The translations under genes and the position numbers were made by a program. Positions 18,870 through 26,737 of a stretch of DNA of 51,354 nucleotides are shown one piece after another; within the stretch, counting starts at the first letter, position 1; each line of letters starts with the position of its first letter. The notes under the pieces were generated by a model. The model was not told where the DNA came from, ran no database searches, and was given only the letters and a program-made list of their open reading frames with translations. This DNA comes from Planctomycetota bacterium. GTDB taxonomy: Bacteria; Planctomycetota; UBA1135; UBA2386. The DNA is taken from NCBI GenBank assembly GCA_002684655.1, contig NYVR01000126.1:1-51354 (forward strand), written 5' to 3'.

Positions 18870-20252
18870 ATGAAGACGCCCAGCGCCAAGGGCTCATACC
18901 GAGTCCTGCCTGCGATGCCGTCGTGGGCGAGATACGTCTTCGCGGGCTGCATCGTCGCCTGCTTCGCCTATGCGCTGTCCCTGCTCGACAGGGTGGAGCA
19001 GGCCGAGCAGACGCCAGACCTCATTTTGGAGGAGCAGGTCACCGTCCCGGCCTTGGACGAGGCGCTCCTAGCGAAGACGCGTGACGCGACCCGCCAAGAC
19101 CGCCTGTTGATCGAAAAAGAGCCGTTGGCGCACCTCCTCGCGGAGGCCCTCGACGTCGGCCCGAGCGTCGCCGCGGCGCTCGACATGCCCGCGGAGATGG
19201 TCCCGATCGCGGACTTGCGCGCGGCGACCGACGCTTGGCGACATCGCTGGCTCTACTACGAGGGTGTCCTGGTCCAACTCAGCGGCCCTAAAGGCGGGCA
19301 CCCGGTCGACGGCTATTCGGTCTTCGAGGCGACCGTCCGGCTCGCGAGCGGTGAGTCCGTCTTCGCGACGTTCTCTATGCCGCCGCTGTCCACGGCTGCA
19401 CCCTCAGCGAGGATCGCCATCGGCGACTGGGTACGCGTCGAGGGCTATCTGATGAAGCTGCGCGACACGTCCTATCCCGAGAAGCTTGAGAGGTCGCCGC
19501 TGCTGGTCGGCCGCAGCATCGAGCAGGACTACGAAGACTGGCCTGCAGTGGAAGAGCTCGACGCTGCGATGCTGGAAGGGCTGCGGGACGACACGCTCTG
19601 GCCTGGCGACCTCGCTTGGCGGAGCATCGAGGAGGACCAAACGGAAGCGCTCTGGCACCTCGGCGCCTTCGCGCGCGATACAGCGGATCAGTGGTCGCTC
19701 GCTGACTGGCGGAAGATCGAGCCGCTGTCGGTAGCTGAGCCTTACGATCGCTTGGTCAAAGGAGAAGTCGCGCGCGGCGAGCCGATGCGTGTCTTCGGGA
19801 CGCTGATCCGGCGCCGCACCGTCGCCGCGCCCGCGAACCCCGCGAACATCCGCTACTGGACGACCGCGTGGATCCAGGCTAGCAGCTTTGGCGGACACCT
19901 GATCCCGGTCTGGGTGCCGAGCAAGGTCGACGAGCTCCCGATGCGAGCCCAGCTCGAGGTCCGGGGCTTCTACTACCGTTGGTATGTGTACGACGGCCAA
20001 GAAGGCGCGCGCTATCGCGTGCCGCTCTTCGTCGCCGCGAACCTCGACGAGTTCGACCTGAAGACCGAAGAGCACATGCGTGGCATCAGCGTCGGCATCG
20101 GATGCGCCGCGCTGCTCCTGTTGATCAGCTTGCTATGGGGACAACGACGCGCCACCAAGTCGTCGCTGCAGCACGGCCGCGACATGGACGCGCGCCGTCG
20201 GAGACGCCGGCAGGCGGCGGCTGGGGCGGCGCCAGACGCGGAGGCGCCCTAG
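18870..20252 (+). CDS. Uncharacterised two-helix membrane protein with large extracytoplasmic domain
   Basis: I do not recognise a family. The 460-residue product has one transmembrane segment near the N-terminus (ARYVFAGCIVACFAYALSLL) and one near the C-terminus (VGIGCAALLLLISLLWG), leaving about 380 residues between them, most likely in the periplasm; both ends are cytoplasmic and the tail is Arg-rich. The middle has two similar-looking beta-rich parts, one around WVRVEGYLMKL and one around QLEVRGFYYRW, suggesting a duplicated OB-like or barrel fold. An in-frame GTG at 18825 overlaps the previous stop and is an alternative start. Stops of this gene and the BtuF-like gene overlap by 4 bp convergently. 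Confidence 0.72.
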   Translation: MKTPSAKGSYRVLPAMPSWARYVFAGCIVACFAYALSLLDRVEQAEQTPDLILEEQVTVPALDEALLAKTRDATRQDRLLIEKEPLAHLLAEALDVGPSVAAALDMPAEMVPIADLRAATDAWRHRWLYYEGVLVQLSGPKGGHPVDGYSVFEATVRLASGESVFATFSMPPLSTAAPSARIAIGDWVRVEGYLMKLRDTSYPEKLERSPLLVGRSIEQDYEDWPAVEELDAAMLEGLRDDTLWPGDLAWRSIEEDQTEALWHLGAFARDTADQWSLADWRKIEPLSVAEPYDRLVKGEVARGEPMRVFGTLIRRRTVAAPANPANIRYWTTAWIQASSFGGHLIPVWVPSKVDELPMRAQLEVRGFYYRWYVYDGQEGARYRVPLFVAANLDEFDLKTEEHMRGISVGIGCAALLLLISLLWGQRRATKSSLQHGRDMDARRRRRRQAAAGAAPDAEAP

Positions 20253-21031
20253 CGGGGTCTGGACCGCGCCGATCGCGGCTGCAGCGCTGCCCGCGCGCGC
20301 CCGAGCCCCTCGGCCATGCGCACACCGTGCCAGCAGAAGTCGCGGCCGTCACAGAGCCTGATGACGGCGTCACCGAAACAGCGAGTCGACGCGACCTCCT
20401 CGCGCTGCGACGCGTCGAACTCCCAAGGTTCGCTCGCCAACAGGACCACGTCGACGCGCCGGTCTACGGCGTCCGCGGGCTCCATCGCCGGGTAGCGCGT
20501 CGCCTCACCGGCGCCGACGCACTGCGCGCCGCAAAGCTCGAGGACGTCATGGATAAACGTGTCGGCGTTCACGGTCATCCAAGGCTTGCGCCAGATCGCG
20601 TAGTAGACGCGCAGCGGCGCGCGCGTGTCGGCGGCGGTCGCGGCCTCGCGCACCTGCTCGTCAATACGCGCTTGCCATGGCTTCGCGGCGCCATCGAGGC
20701 CCAGCCGCTGCGCTAGCTCGCCGAGCAGCTTACCTGCCTCGAACACCGATCGGGGCGTTTGAACGAGCGTCGGGACGCGCGCGGCGAGGAACTCGAGGTC
20801 TTCTTGTCGATTCTCTTCGGCGTTCCCAACGATCAGGTCTGGCTCGACGGCGAGGATCTTCTCGATGTTCGGGTTCTTGGTCCCGCCGAGCGGCGGGACG
20901 TGAACGACGTGATGCGCAGGCTCCGTGCAGTAGTGCGTCCTACCAACGAGGCGCGAGGCGGCGCCCAGCTCACAGATCGACTCGGTGGTGCTCGGCACCA
21001 AGCTGACCACTCTTCGCGGAGGTTCGTTCAT
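20249..21031 (-). CDS. BtuF-like helical-backbone metal/cobalamin receptor domain protein without signal peptide
   Basis: A 260-residue protein of the TroA/BtuF periplasmic-binding-protein fold. The N-terminus RVVSLVPSTTESICELG is the classical BtuF/FecB opening, with KNPNIEKILAVEPDLIVG and the long connecting helix FEAGKLLGELAQRLG. No signal peptide or lipobox is present from MNEPPRR (ATG 21031), so the product appears cytoplasmic, unlike transporter-linked BtuF; this signal-less version is a known variant type whose role I cannot name. The start overlaps the QueG-like stop by ATGA. No BtuC/BtuD genes are in the window. Confidence 0.82.
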   Translation of the reverse strand: MNEPPRRVVSLVPSTTESICELGAASRLVGRTHYCTEPAHHVVHVPPLGGTKNPNIEKILAVEPDLIVGNAEENRQEDLEFLAARVPTLVQTPRSVFEAGKLLGELAQRLGLDGAAKPWQARIDEQVREAATAADTRAPLRVYYAIWRKPWMTVNADTFIHDVLELCGAQCVGAGEATRYPAMEPADAVDRRVDVVLLASEPWEFDASQREEVASTRCFGDAVIRLCDGRDFCWHGVRMAEGLGRARAALQPRSARSRPR

Positions 21032-21777
21032 CGCTGCGACTGCACTCCGCGTAGCCAGAGCGGCGAAGGGCGACGCCATCCTAGCCCGCGCGATCGCTGC
21101 GCGTGCCCTCGGATCTTCGCACGAACGGCGCGCCGAGCAGCCCCGCCACCGACAGGGCACGCGAGCCGCGCGTCACAATCGTCAGCGCAACCACCGCCGC
21201 GCTCTAGATCACCACACCAGCCGCGGGTCAGCCTGCCGCGCCGGTCGACGGCCAGGGATGAACACATCGCGACACACGGCTGGGCGCAACTCGAACACGG
21301 GTCGAAACCGATGGTCACACCGTCCTTCGGGGCGCCACCAAACGGCGAGCCTTCGACGAGTAAAGCCGCCTCGATACGTAGCCAGGGCCCAAAGACCGGG
21401 TGCAGCAACATGCCCGAGACCGGGGAGACGACCCCGAAACCAGCGGCCTCCCCCAGCTGCTGAAAGCGCATCTTCGCTGCAGCAGAATGAAGACGTAGGT
21501 GACGCAGCCCTGCGGCGTTGAGTTCCGTAGACAGCGCTTGCGCCGCAGCTTCGTCGCCGCGAGCAGCCGCTGGACCCGAAGCGCCGCGTCCCCCATGACT
21601 CCGCCGAATCGCCGGCCCGCCCCGCCCTGCTACGAGGATGCAGCCGCACGTCGGGAGGAGCGCCTGGGCGCGCTGCTCACGCGGCTGCGCTGCATCGAAA
21701 TCCGCGGCGTCGACCAGCCCAAAGAGGTTGAGGCCTTTGCGCGCCGCCAATTGCTGCAGAGGAGTGAGCGAGATCAT
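21028..21777 (-). CDS. QueG-related cysteine-rich iron-sulfur protein
   Basis: A 249-residue protein resembling epoxyqueuosine reductase and related corrinoid/Fe-S proteins. The N-terminal part (LQQLAARKGLNLFGLVDAADF, then LLPTCGCILVAGRGG) matches the QueG opening. The C-terminal third has a ferredoxin-like cluster region, DPCSSCAQPCVAMC followed by GWCGDLERGGGCADDCD and ACPVG. It is shorter than QueG (about 380), lacks the HEAT-like tail and has an Arg-rich end, so epoxyqueuosine reduction is doubtful. ATG 21777 follows a GGGGA; ATG 21792 is an alternative. It is first of a two-gene unit with the BtuF-like gene. Confidence 0.65.
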   Translation of the reverse strand: MISLTPLQQLAARKGLNLFGLVDAADFDAAQPREQRAQALLPTCGCILVAGRGGPAIRRSHGGRGASGPAAARGDEAAAQALSTELNAAGLRHLRLHSAAAKMRFQQLGEAAGFGVVSPVSGMLLHPVFGPWLRIEAALLVEGSPFGGAPKDGVTIGFDPCSSCAQPCVAMCSSLAVDRRGRLTRGWCGDLERGGGCADDCDARLACPVGGGAARRAVRAKIRGHAQRSRGLGWRRPSPLWLRGVQSQR

Positions 21778-21874
21778 GGGGTCCCCAGTCATATCGCGAT
21801 GGGTGCTTTTCGGATGCGAAGGACGCGTTGGCAAGAGCCTTGCTCACCAGAACGGCGTTGCCTACGCTGGGCGC

Positions 21875-22044
21875 GCTTGATGTGGGAAAGTCCGGTGGAA
21901 ATCCGGCGCTGTCTCGCAGCTGTAACTGAGTACGAACGCTCAAAACGTCACTGGTCGACCGCGTTGGGAGACTGGGAAGGCGAGCAAGTAGGTCGATCCA
22001 GGAGCCAGAACATCTGCATCGAGCCGACCTCTTACCGGAGGTCG
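21875..22044 (+). promoter_or_regulatory. Cobalamin riboswitch
   Basis: A cobalamin aptamer is readable. Closing stem GCTTGATG (21875-21882) pairs with CATCGAGC (22017-22024) over 8 bp with one G-U. Core motifs follow in order: GGGAAAG-TCCGGTG-GAAATCCGG-CGCTG (from 21884), CGCAGCTGTAA (21915-21925), GTCACTGG (21947-21954), GGGAAGGC (21974-21981) and the B12 box GAGCCAGAACATCTGC (22002-22017). A 7-bp hairpin CGACCTC/GAGGTCG (22025-22044) fits P13, and its loop TTAC (22032-22035) can pair with GTAA of L5 (21922-21925), the kissing interaction. The next plus-strand gene begins 172 nt downstream; two short hairpins with ttcg-containing loops lie near 22105-22120 and 22127-22139. No U-run terminator is seen, so control may be translational. 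Confidence 0.93.
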
Positions 22045-22215
22045 TTCCAGCCACGACTCCAGGCGCGAAAGACGCCCTGCTGGCCATGATGCACTCCTCG
22101 ACGAGGCACCCTTCGGTGTCGACAGATTCCCTTCGGGATGCCGTTGATGATGGGTTTGTGCGTCGGCTGCGGAGCGCGGCAACCAAAGTCGCGACCACGC
22201 GCACTCCCTTGCATC

Positions 22216-23526
22216 ATGATCCGCAGCACTACGATCCTGCTGGCGACGCTCGCTAGCTCCGCCTTTTCTCTCTCAGCCCAACAGTCCCCCGAGGGCTACT
22301 CGAACCAAGCCGCGTCGCTCCCCAGCGGCGCCGGACAGGTCCTGACCACCGCGTCCGGCACGGTCTTTTTCACCGGCACCGAGCTGGTGTTGGACAACGG
22401 CTTCAACACCCAGACCCTGCTGACGTTCGCGTCCTCGACGTTCGGCTCGTTCACGGCGCCGATCGGATCCACCCGCGTCCTGTTCGGCGAGAGCAGCAAC
22501 GGCGGCGTCTGGAGCGTCGCGCTCGACGGCAGCGGCGCGCAGCTCATCACCAACCTGACCTTTAACTACGACGCCGTCCTCCTCGATGACGACCGCGCCC
22601 TCGTATCCGCCAAGACCGGCGGCTTTGCCGCAGCGAACAACGACGTCGTCTTCGTGGACCTGCTGACCGGTCAGACCCAGACAGTGGCCCAGTTCCCGGG
22701 CGCGTCCGGGGCGCTGGCTATCGACGACGCGGGCGACGTCTACTACGCGACCGCGAGCAGCCAGTACCCGGCTCCCCCTGGCTCAACGGACGTGCTGCGC
22801 ATCTCGCGCGGCACGGTCGACGCCGCGATCGCGAACAACCAGATCCTCGGCGTCAACGACGCCACCTTCGTCGTGTCCGGCCTCGACGCAGCAGGCGACA
22901 TGGCCTTCGACGACGACGGCGACTTGTTCTACGTCGACTGGTTCAACGGCGCGATCGGCGAGATCAACGACGCCGACACCGCACAGGCGACCGTCGGTCC
23001 GGCGATCATCAACTATGCAGGCGCCGCGGTGAGCCCCGGCGGGCTGCAGTTCGTGCCCACCACGTCACCAGTCCTGCAGGTCTTCGAACCATTCCAGGCA
23101 GCAGGCGGGACCCTGCGCGTCTACGAGACCGACTACGTCAGCGTCGCGCAACAGCGGGTCCTGCGCGCTGCACGACCGGCGCTCACGACCTCGGTCGCTT
23201 CGCCGATCCCGGCGGGTACGTTCTCGCTCGACGTGTCCTATGGCCCTGCTGGCGGCTTTGCGATCGTCGTGCTCGCTACCACCACGGCGACGGGCCCGCT
23301 GTCTGTCAGCGTTCCGGGCTACGAGGCGCCGCTGCTGATCGACGCGTCGCTCGCGACCACGCCGATGCTCGTCGGGATCACGCTCGATGCAGCCGGCGGC
23401 GGATCCCTGGCCTTGAACAACCCTGGGTTTGCGCCGGCGCTGAACGCGACCGCCCAGGCAGTCGTGGTGTCGGCGAACGGCAGCCTCGGCTCGACGGCAG
23501 CAGAAACGCTGCAAGTGTCGAACTAG
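22216..23526 (+). CDS. Secreted beta-propeller-like protein under cobalamin riboswitch control
   Basis: A 436-residue exported protein: signal peptide MIRSTTILLATLASSAFSLSAQQ without a lipobox. Residues about 30-290 contain NHL/YncE-like repeats such as GALAIDDAGDVYYAT and GDMAFDDDGDLFYVDW, each with the strand-Asp-turn pattern of propeller blades. The last about 110 residues form a Thr/Ala/Val-rich beta domain ending in AAETLQVSN, like C-terminal domains of planctomycete exported proteins. No enzymatic motif is visible. Frames starting at 22138 begin within the leader and lack a signal peptide. The upstream riboswitch implies a role when B12 is scarce, possibly capture or sensing of corrinoids; Bacteroidetes BtuG is also a surface propeller, but I see no evident sequence match. 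Confidence 0.83.
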   Translation: MIRSTTILLATLASSAFSLSAQQSPEGYSNQAASLPSGAGQVLTTASGTVFFTGTELVLDNGFNTQTLLTFASSTFGSFTAPIGSTRVLFGESSNGGVWSVALDGSGAQLITNLTFNYDAVLLDDDRALVSAKTGGFAAANNDVVFVDLLTGQTQTVAQFPGASGALAIDDAGDVYYATASSQYPAPPGSTDVLRISRGTVDAAIANNQILGVNDATFVVSGLDAAGDMAFDDDGDLFYVDWFNGAIGEINDADTAQATVGPAIINYAGAAVSPGGLQFVPTTSPVLQVFEPFQAAGGTLRVYETDYVSVAQQRVLRAARPALTTSVASPIPAGTFSLDVSYGPAGGFAIVVLATTTATGPLSVSVPGYEAPLLIDASLATTPMLVGITLDAAGGGSLALNNPGFAPALNATAQAVVVSANGSLGSTAAETLQVSN

Positions 23527-23636
23527 TATAAGGTAAGGAAGTTCTCCCGGCCGATGCACAGCTGTTACAGCCGCTCCTGTCGGGAAATCGCCAATTTGAC
23601 GTAAGAGGGATCTGCGAGGCCTCCTCGCGCCCCTCC

Positions 23637-26600
23637 ATGCAAAAGCAAACGATCGTCCTCCTGCTCCTCGCCTTGATGGCGCTCGGAGCAGGGGCATTCT
23701 TGGTCCCGAACCTGTTCCGCGAAGCCCCCGCGCCCGTGATGCGGTGGGACGCGGACGACGAGGTCGACGGCGTCGAAGAAGAGCAGCCCGAACCTGCGAC
23801 TGCAGAGACCGCGGCGCTCGATCGAACCGAAGCCACGCTGGAGCCAGCGAAGCCGCAAGTCACGGACGACGAGGCGCGGGTCGACGCGCTGCTGCGCGGC
23901 CGGGTCATCGACAAGTTCAACGCCCCGGTCGCCGGCGCCAAGGTGTGGCTCGAGATCGGCCGCAGCAGGCAAACGCGCGGGCGCGGCGGGCGCGACCGCG
24001 GCGGTTGGGGCGGGCGTTCACGCCGGATCCCTGATCCTGTCGTGACCAATGAGCAGGGGCTGTTCGCGTTTCAGGGTCAGACCTTCCGTAACCTGCGGGT
24101 GAGCCTGCAGGTCAAGAGCGACAAGCACGCCGTCGGCCTGTTCACCAAAGACGTCGGCGACATCCAAGCCGACGGCGCGCGGCCTGGCGAGGTCGAAGTG
24201 GCGCTCGGGGATCTGCAGCTGAAGGCCGGCGGCCTGGTGCGCGGTCGCGTGACCGACCTCGCAGGCAACGCCGTGATCGAGGCCGAGGTGAAGATGGAGC
24301 CTGACTACCGCAACCGGCTCCGATGGCAGCGCAACCGCGACGAGCTCCTGCCCCCCACGACGACGGACACCAACGGCTTCTACGTCTACGAGAACGTCCC
24401 AGAAGGCGCGTTCGCAGTCACCGTGCTCGCCAAGATGCACACGCCGGGCCGCTCGGACATGTTCGAGGTCGCCGAAGACGCCGTCGTCGAGGTCCCGGAC
24501 ATCGCGCTCGGCCCCGGCTACGAGATCTCCGGCGTAGTGCTCGACGCCCGCGGCGAACCCGTCGCGAAGGCCAGCGTGCGCCTGCGCTCCTCGCTGAGCC
24601 GCAACGCCGACCGAGAGCGCGAGGGTCGAGATCGACGCGAGGGACGCGAAGGACGCGGCCGCGGCGGACGCGACAGCTGGCGCGGCATGGAAGCCTTCGG
24701 CGGCCGCGACAATCGCACAGAGACCGATGAAGAGGGCAAGTTCTTCCTCGAGCACCTGCCCGGCAGCCTGATGGAGCTCCGCGTCCGCGCCAAAGGCTTC
24801 CTCGACCACGAACAGGACGAGATCGACCCGAAGCTCAACCGGCAGTTGTTCGTGACGATGCAGGACGGCCTGCGCATCACTGGCCTCGTGCAGACGCCCG
24901 ACGGCCTGCCGCTGACGCGCTACAGCGTGCAAGCGCGGCGGCTGCGCGGCCTGCCCGACCCGAACAAACCGGAGCTCGACCTCGGCTCGATCTGGGCCAA
25001 GATGAGCGACCCGAACCTCTCCGAGGACGGTCGGCGCGACCTCATGCGCCAGATGCGCAGCGCCCGCGACACGTTCACTAGCCAGTTCCGCGGCCGCGGC
25101 GGCGACCGCGGCGGACGCGGAGATGAGCGCGGCGGGCGCGGCAGAGACCGCGGCGGCCGGGGAGGCGAGCGCACCAAGGGGCGTGACGAAGAGCACGAAG
25201 GCGGGCGCTTCACGGCCGAAGGGCTGCAAGAGGGGATCTACGAGGTCGTCGTTGAGGCTGACGACTTTGCGCGCTTTCAGTCTGCAGAGGTCCAGGTCCG
25301 AAGCGACGCCGCGCCACCAGATCTAACGATCACCATGGATCGAGGCGTCTACGTCGCGGGCGTCGTCCTCGACCAATACGGAGACCCTGTCACGGACGCA
25401 GAGGTGGTGCTTCGCTCGGCGTCACTCGACGAGAACAACCCACCGCAGCTGCCGCAGCTAGGCGGCGACCGCGGCGGACGCGGCGGACGCGGCGGATTCG
25501 ACATGAACCGCATGGCGCGTGAGTGGATGCGCGGCATGTCCGGACCTCCCCAACGGCTTGAGTCGCAGACCGACGAAGACGGGCTCTTCATCGTCAAGAA
25601 CGTGCAGCGCGGCGTCTACGCGCTGAGCGCGACAGCGGAAGGCTTCGCCGAGGGCAAGATCGGCGCCTTCCAACTCAACAACGACCGGTCGGACTTCGAG
25701 CTTCGGCTCACTCCGCTCGGCGTGATCTTCGGCAAGGTCACGGGGTTCCGCCCCGAGGAGGTCCGGGACGTACAAGTCGGCGCCTTGATGATCCCCGAAG
25801 ACGGCAACATCATGGGCGCGATGATGGGCGGAATGCGCGGCGGCCGCGGCGGTCGCGGCGGCAGAGGGATGAGCAGCGCGAAGATCGACGCCGACGGCAA
25901 CTATCGCCTCGAAGGCCTCAAGCCCGGTTCCTACATCGTCCGCACCTGGGTCGGAGACATGCGCGAAGCCATGCGGATGCTGCAGCCGATGATGATGGGC
26001 GGCGCTGTGGAGCCCGACATCGCCGTTCGGGCCGGTGACGAAGCCCGCTTCGATCTGCTGCTGACGAGACCTCAGGTCGGCGCTGTCGCCGGCACGGTCT
26101 TCCACAATGGTGACAACGCGGCCGGGTTCCGGGTCGAGTTGCGACCGCAGTCCGACGGAGACACCCAGTCGTCCGGCGACCCGGCTAACGACTGGATCGC
26201 CCGCATCGCGAGGTGGGGTCGGAACAAGTCGGCCACGGTCAAAGGTGACGGGACCTTCGAGATCAAAGACGTAAACGCAGGCGTCTACACCCTACGCATC
26301 ACAGCCGGCCGCCGCGGCGGCACGCTCTATCAGGAGCAGGTGCAGGTCTTGGCAGCGACCACCCTTGAGCGCAGCTTCGCGCTCACGACAGGCTCCTTGA
26401 AGGGAGTCATCAACACAACCGACGGGAGCGACGCAAAGGAAGTTGGCGGCAGGATCTCACTGGTCGCCGACATCATCGAGGTCCCAGACGACCTGAGTCG
26501 ATTCTTGCGGGAGAACACCTCGTTCGACGCCCGCATTCGCGACGGCGCCTTTGAGATTAAATCGCTCCCCACCGGCATCTACCTGCTCATCGCCCAACCC

Positions 26601-26708
26601 AGAAAGCGCGCGCGCACGAGCCAGTCCTTGGTAGTCAATGGCGCCGAAACGGTCACGGTCACCGTCGGCGACGTGACGCAAGAACAAAACGGCGGCGCTC
26701 CGAAGTAG
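23637..26708 (+). CDS. Large exported protein with carboxypeptidase-regulatory-like domains and RGG-rich insertions
   Basis: A 1023-residue protein with an N-terminal signal anchor (QTIVLLLLALMALGAGAFLV), an acidic stretch (about 40-80) and then about eight beta-sandwich units of the CarboxypepD_reg type. Each unit shows the sequence logic G-x-V-x-D-x-x-G-x-P-V ... T-D-x-x-G-x-F ... G-x-Y-x-V, for example LRGRVIDKFNAPVAGAKV and ISGVVLDARGEPVAKASV. At least five loops carry Arg/Gly-rich insertions (see repeat entry). No peptidase or barrel domain is present, so it is probably a surface or cell-envelope structural or adhesive protein. It follows the propeller gene by 110 bp with no clear terminator, so riboswitch control may extend to it. 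Confidence 0.8.
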   Translation: MQKQTIVLLLLALMALGAGAFLVPNLFREAPAPVMRWDADDEVDGVEEEQPEPATAETAALDRTEATLEPAKPQVTDDEARVDALLRGRVIDKFNAPVAGAKVWLEIGRSRQTRGRGGRDRGGWGGRSRRIPDPVVTNEQGLFAFQGQTFRNLRVSLQVKSDKHAVGLFTKDVGDIQADGARPGEVEVALGDLQLKAGGLVRGRVTDLAGNAVIEAEVKMEPDYRNRLRWQRNRDELLPPTTTDTNGFYVYENVPEGAFAVTVLAKMHTPGRSDMFEVAEDAVVEVPDIALGPGYEISGVVLDARGEPVAKASVRLRSSLSRNADREREGRDRREGREGRGRGGRDSWRGMEAFGGRDNRTETDEEGKFFLEHLPGSLMELRVRAKGFLDHEQDEIDPKLNRQLFVTMQDGLRITGLVQTPDGLPLTRYSVQARRLRGLPDPNKPELDLGSIWAKMSDPNLSEDGRRDLMRQMRSARDTFTSQFRGRGGDRGGRGDERGGRGRDRGGRGGERTKGRDEEHEGGRFTAEGLQEGIYEVVVEADDFARFQSAEVQVRSDAAPPDLTITMDRGVYVAGVVLDQYGDPVTDAEVVLRSASLDENNPPQLPQLGGDRGGRGGRGGFDMNRMAREWMRGMSGPPQRLESQTDEDGLFIVKNVQRGVYALSATAEGFAEGKIGAFQLNNDRSDFELRLTPLGVIFGKVTGFRPEEVRDVQVGALMIPEDGNIMGAMMGGMRGGRGGRGGRGMSSAKIDADGNYRLEGLKPGSYIVRTWVGDMREAMRMLQPMMMGGAVEPDIAVRAGDEARFDLLLTRPQVGAVAGTVFHNGDNAAGFRVELRPQSDGDTQSSGDPANDWIARIARWGRNKSATVKGDGTFEIKDVNAGVYTLRITAGRRGGTLYQEQVQVLAATTLERSFALTTGSLKGVINTTDGSDAKEVGGRISLVADIIEVPDDLSRFLRENTSFDARIRDGAFEIKSLPTGIYLLIAQPRKRARTSQSLVVNGAETVTVTVGDVTQEQNGGAPK
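25088..25166 (+). repeat. RGG-encoding low-complexity repeats within the 1023-aa exported protein
   Basis: Imperfect 9-bp units related to cgcggcgga encode GRGGDRGGRGDERGGRGRDRG-type sequence. Comparable shorter blocks occur at about 23968-24021, 24610-24690, 25465-25500 and 25838-25870 of the same gene, always inside loops of the beta-sandwich units. The repeats are coding, in one frame, and lack spacers, so they are not CRISPR. Confidence 0.85.
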
Positions 26709-26737
26709 CATTCGCTGCGCCAACCGGAGCCGCTCCT

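Noticed and set aside
22138-22215. Upstream in-frame start for the propeller gene
   Set aside because: Would place the start before the signal peptide and inside the riboswitch expression platform; ATG 22216 begins a clean signal peptide.
23595-23636. TTGACG-like -35 before the 1023-aa protein gene
   Set aside because: No matching -10 at suitable spacing; promoter consensus in this lineage is not established from the window.
25088-25166. Direct repeats considered as a CRISPR or regulatory array
   Set aside because: Units are 9 bp, imperfect, without spacers and in one coding frame.
24018-25229. 403-codon minus-strand frame inside the 1023-aa exported protein gene
   Set aside because: Low-complexity Ala/Val/Gly output from antisense RGG repeats; the plus frame has the beta-sandwich pattern.
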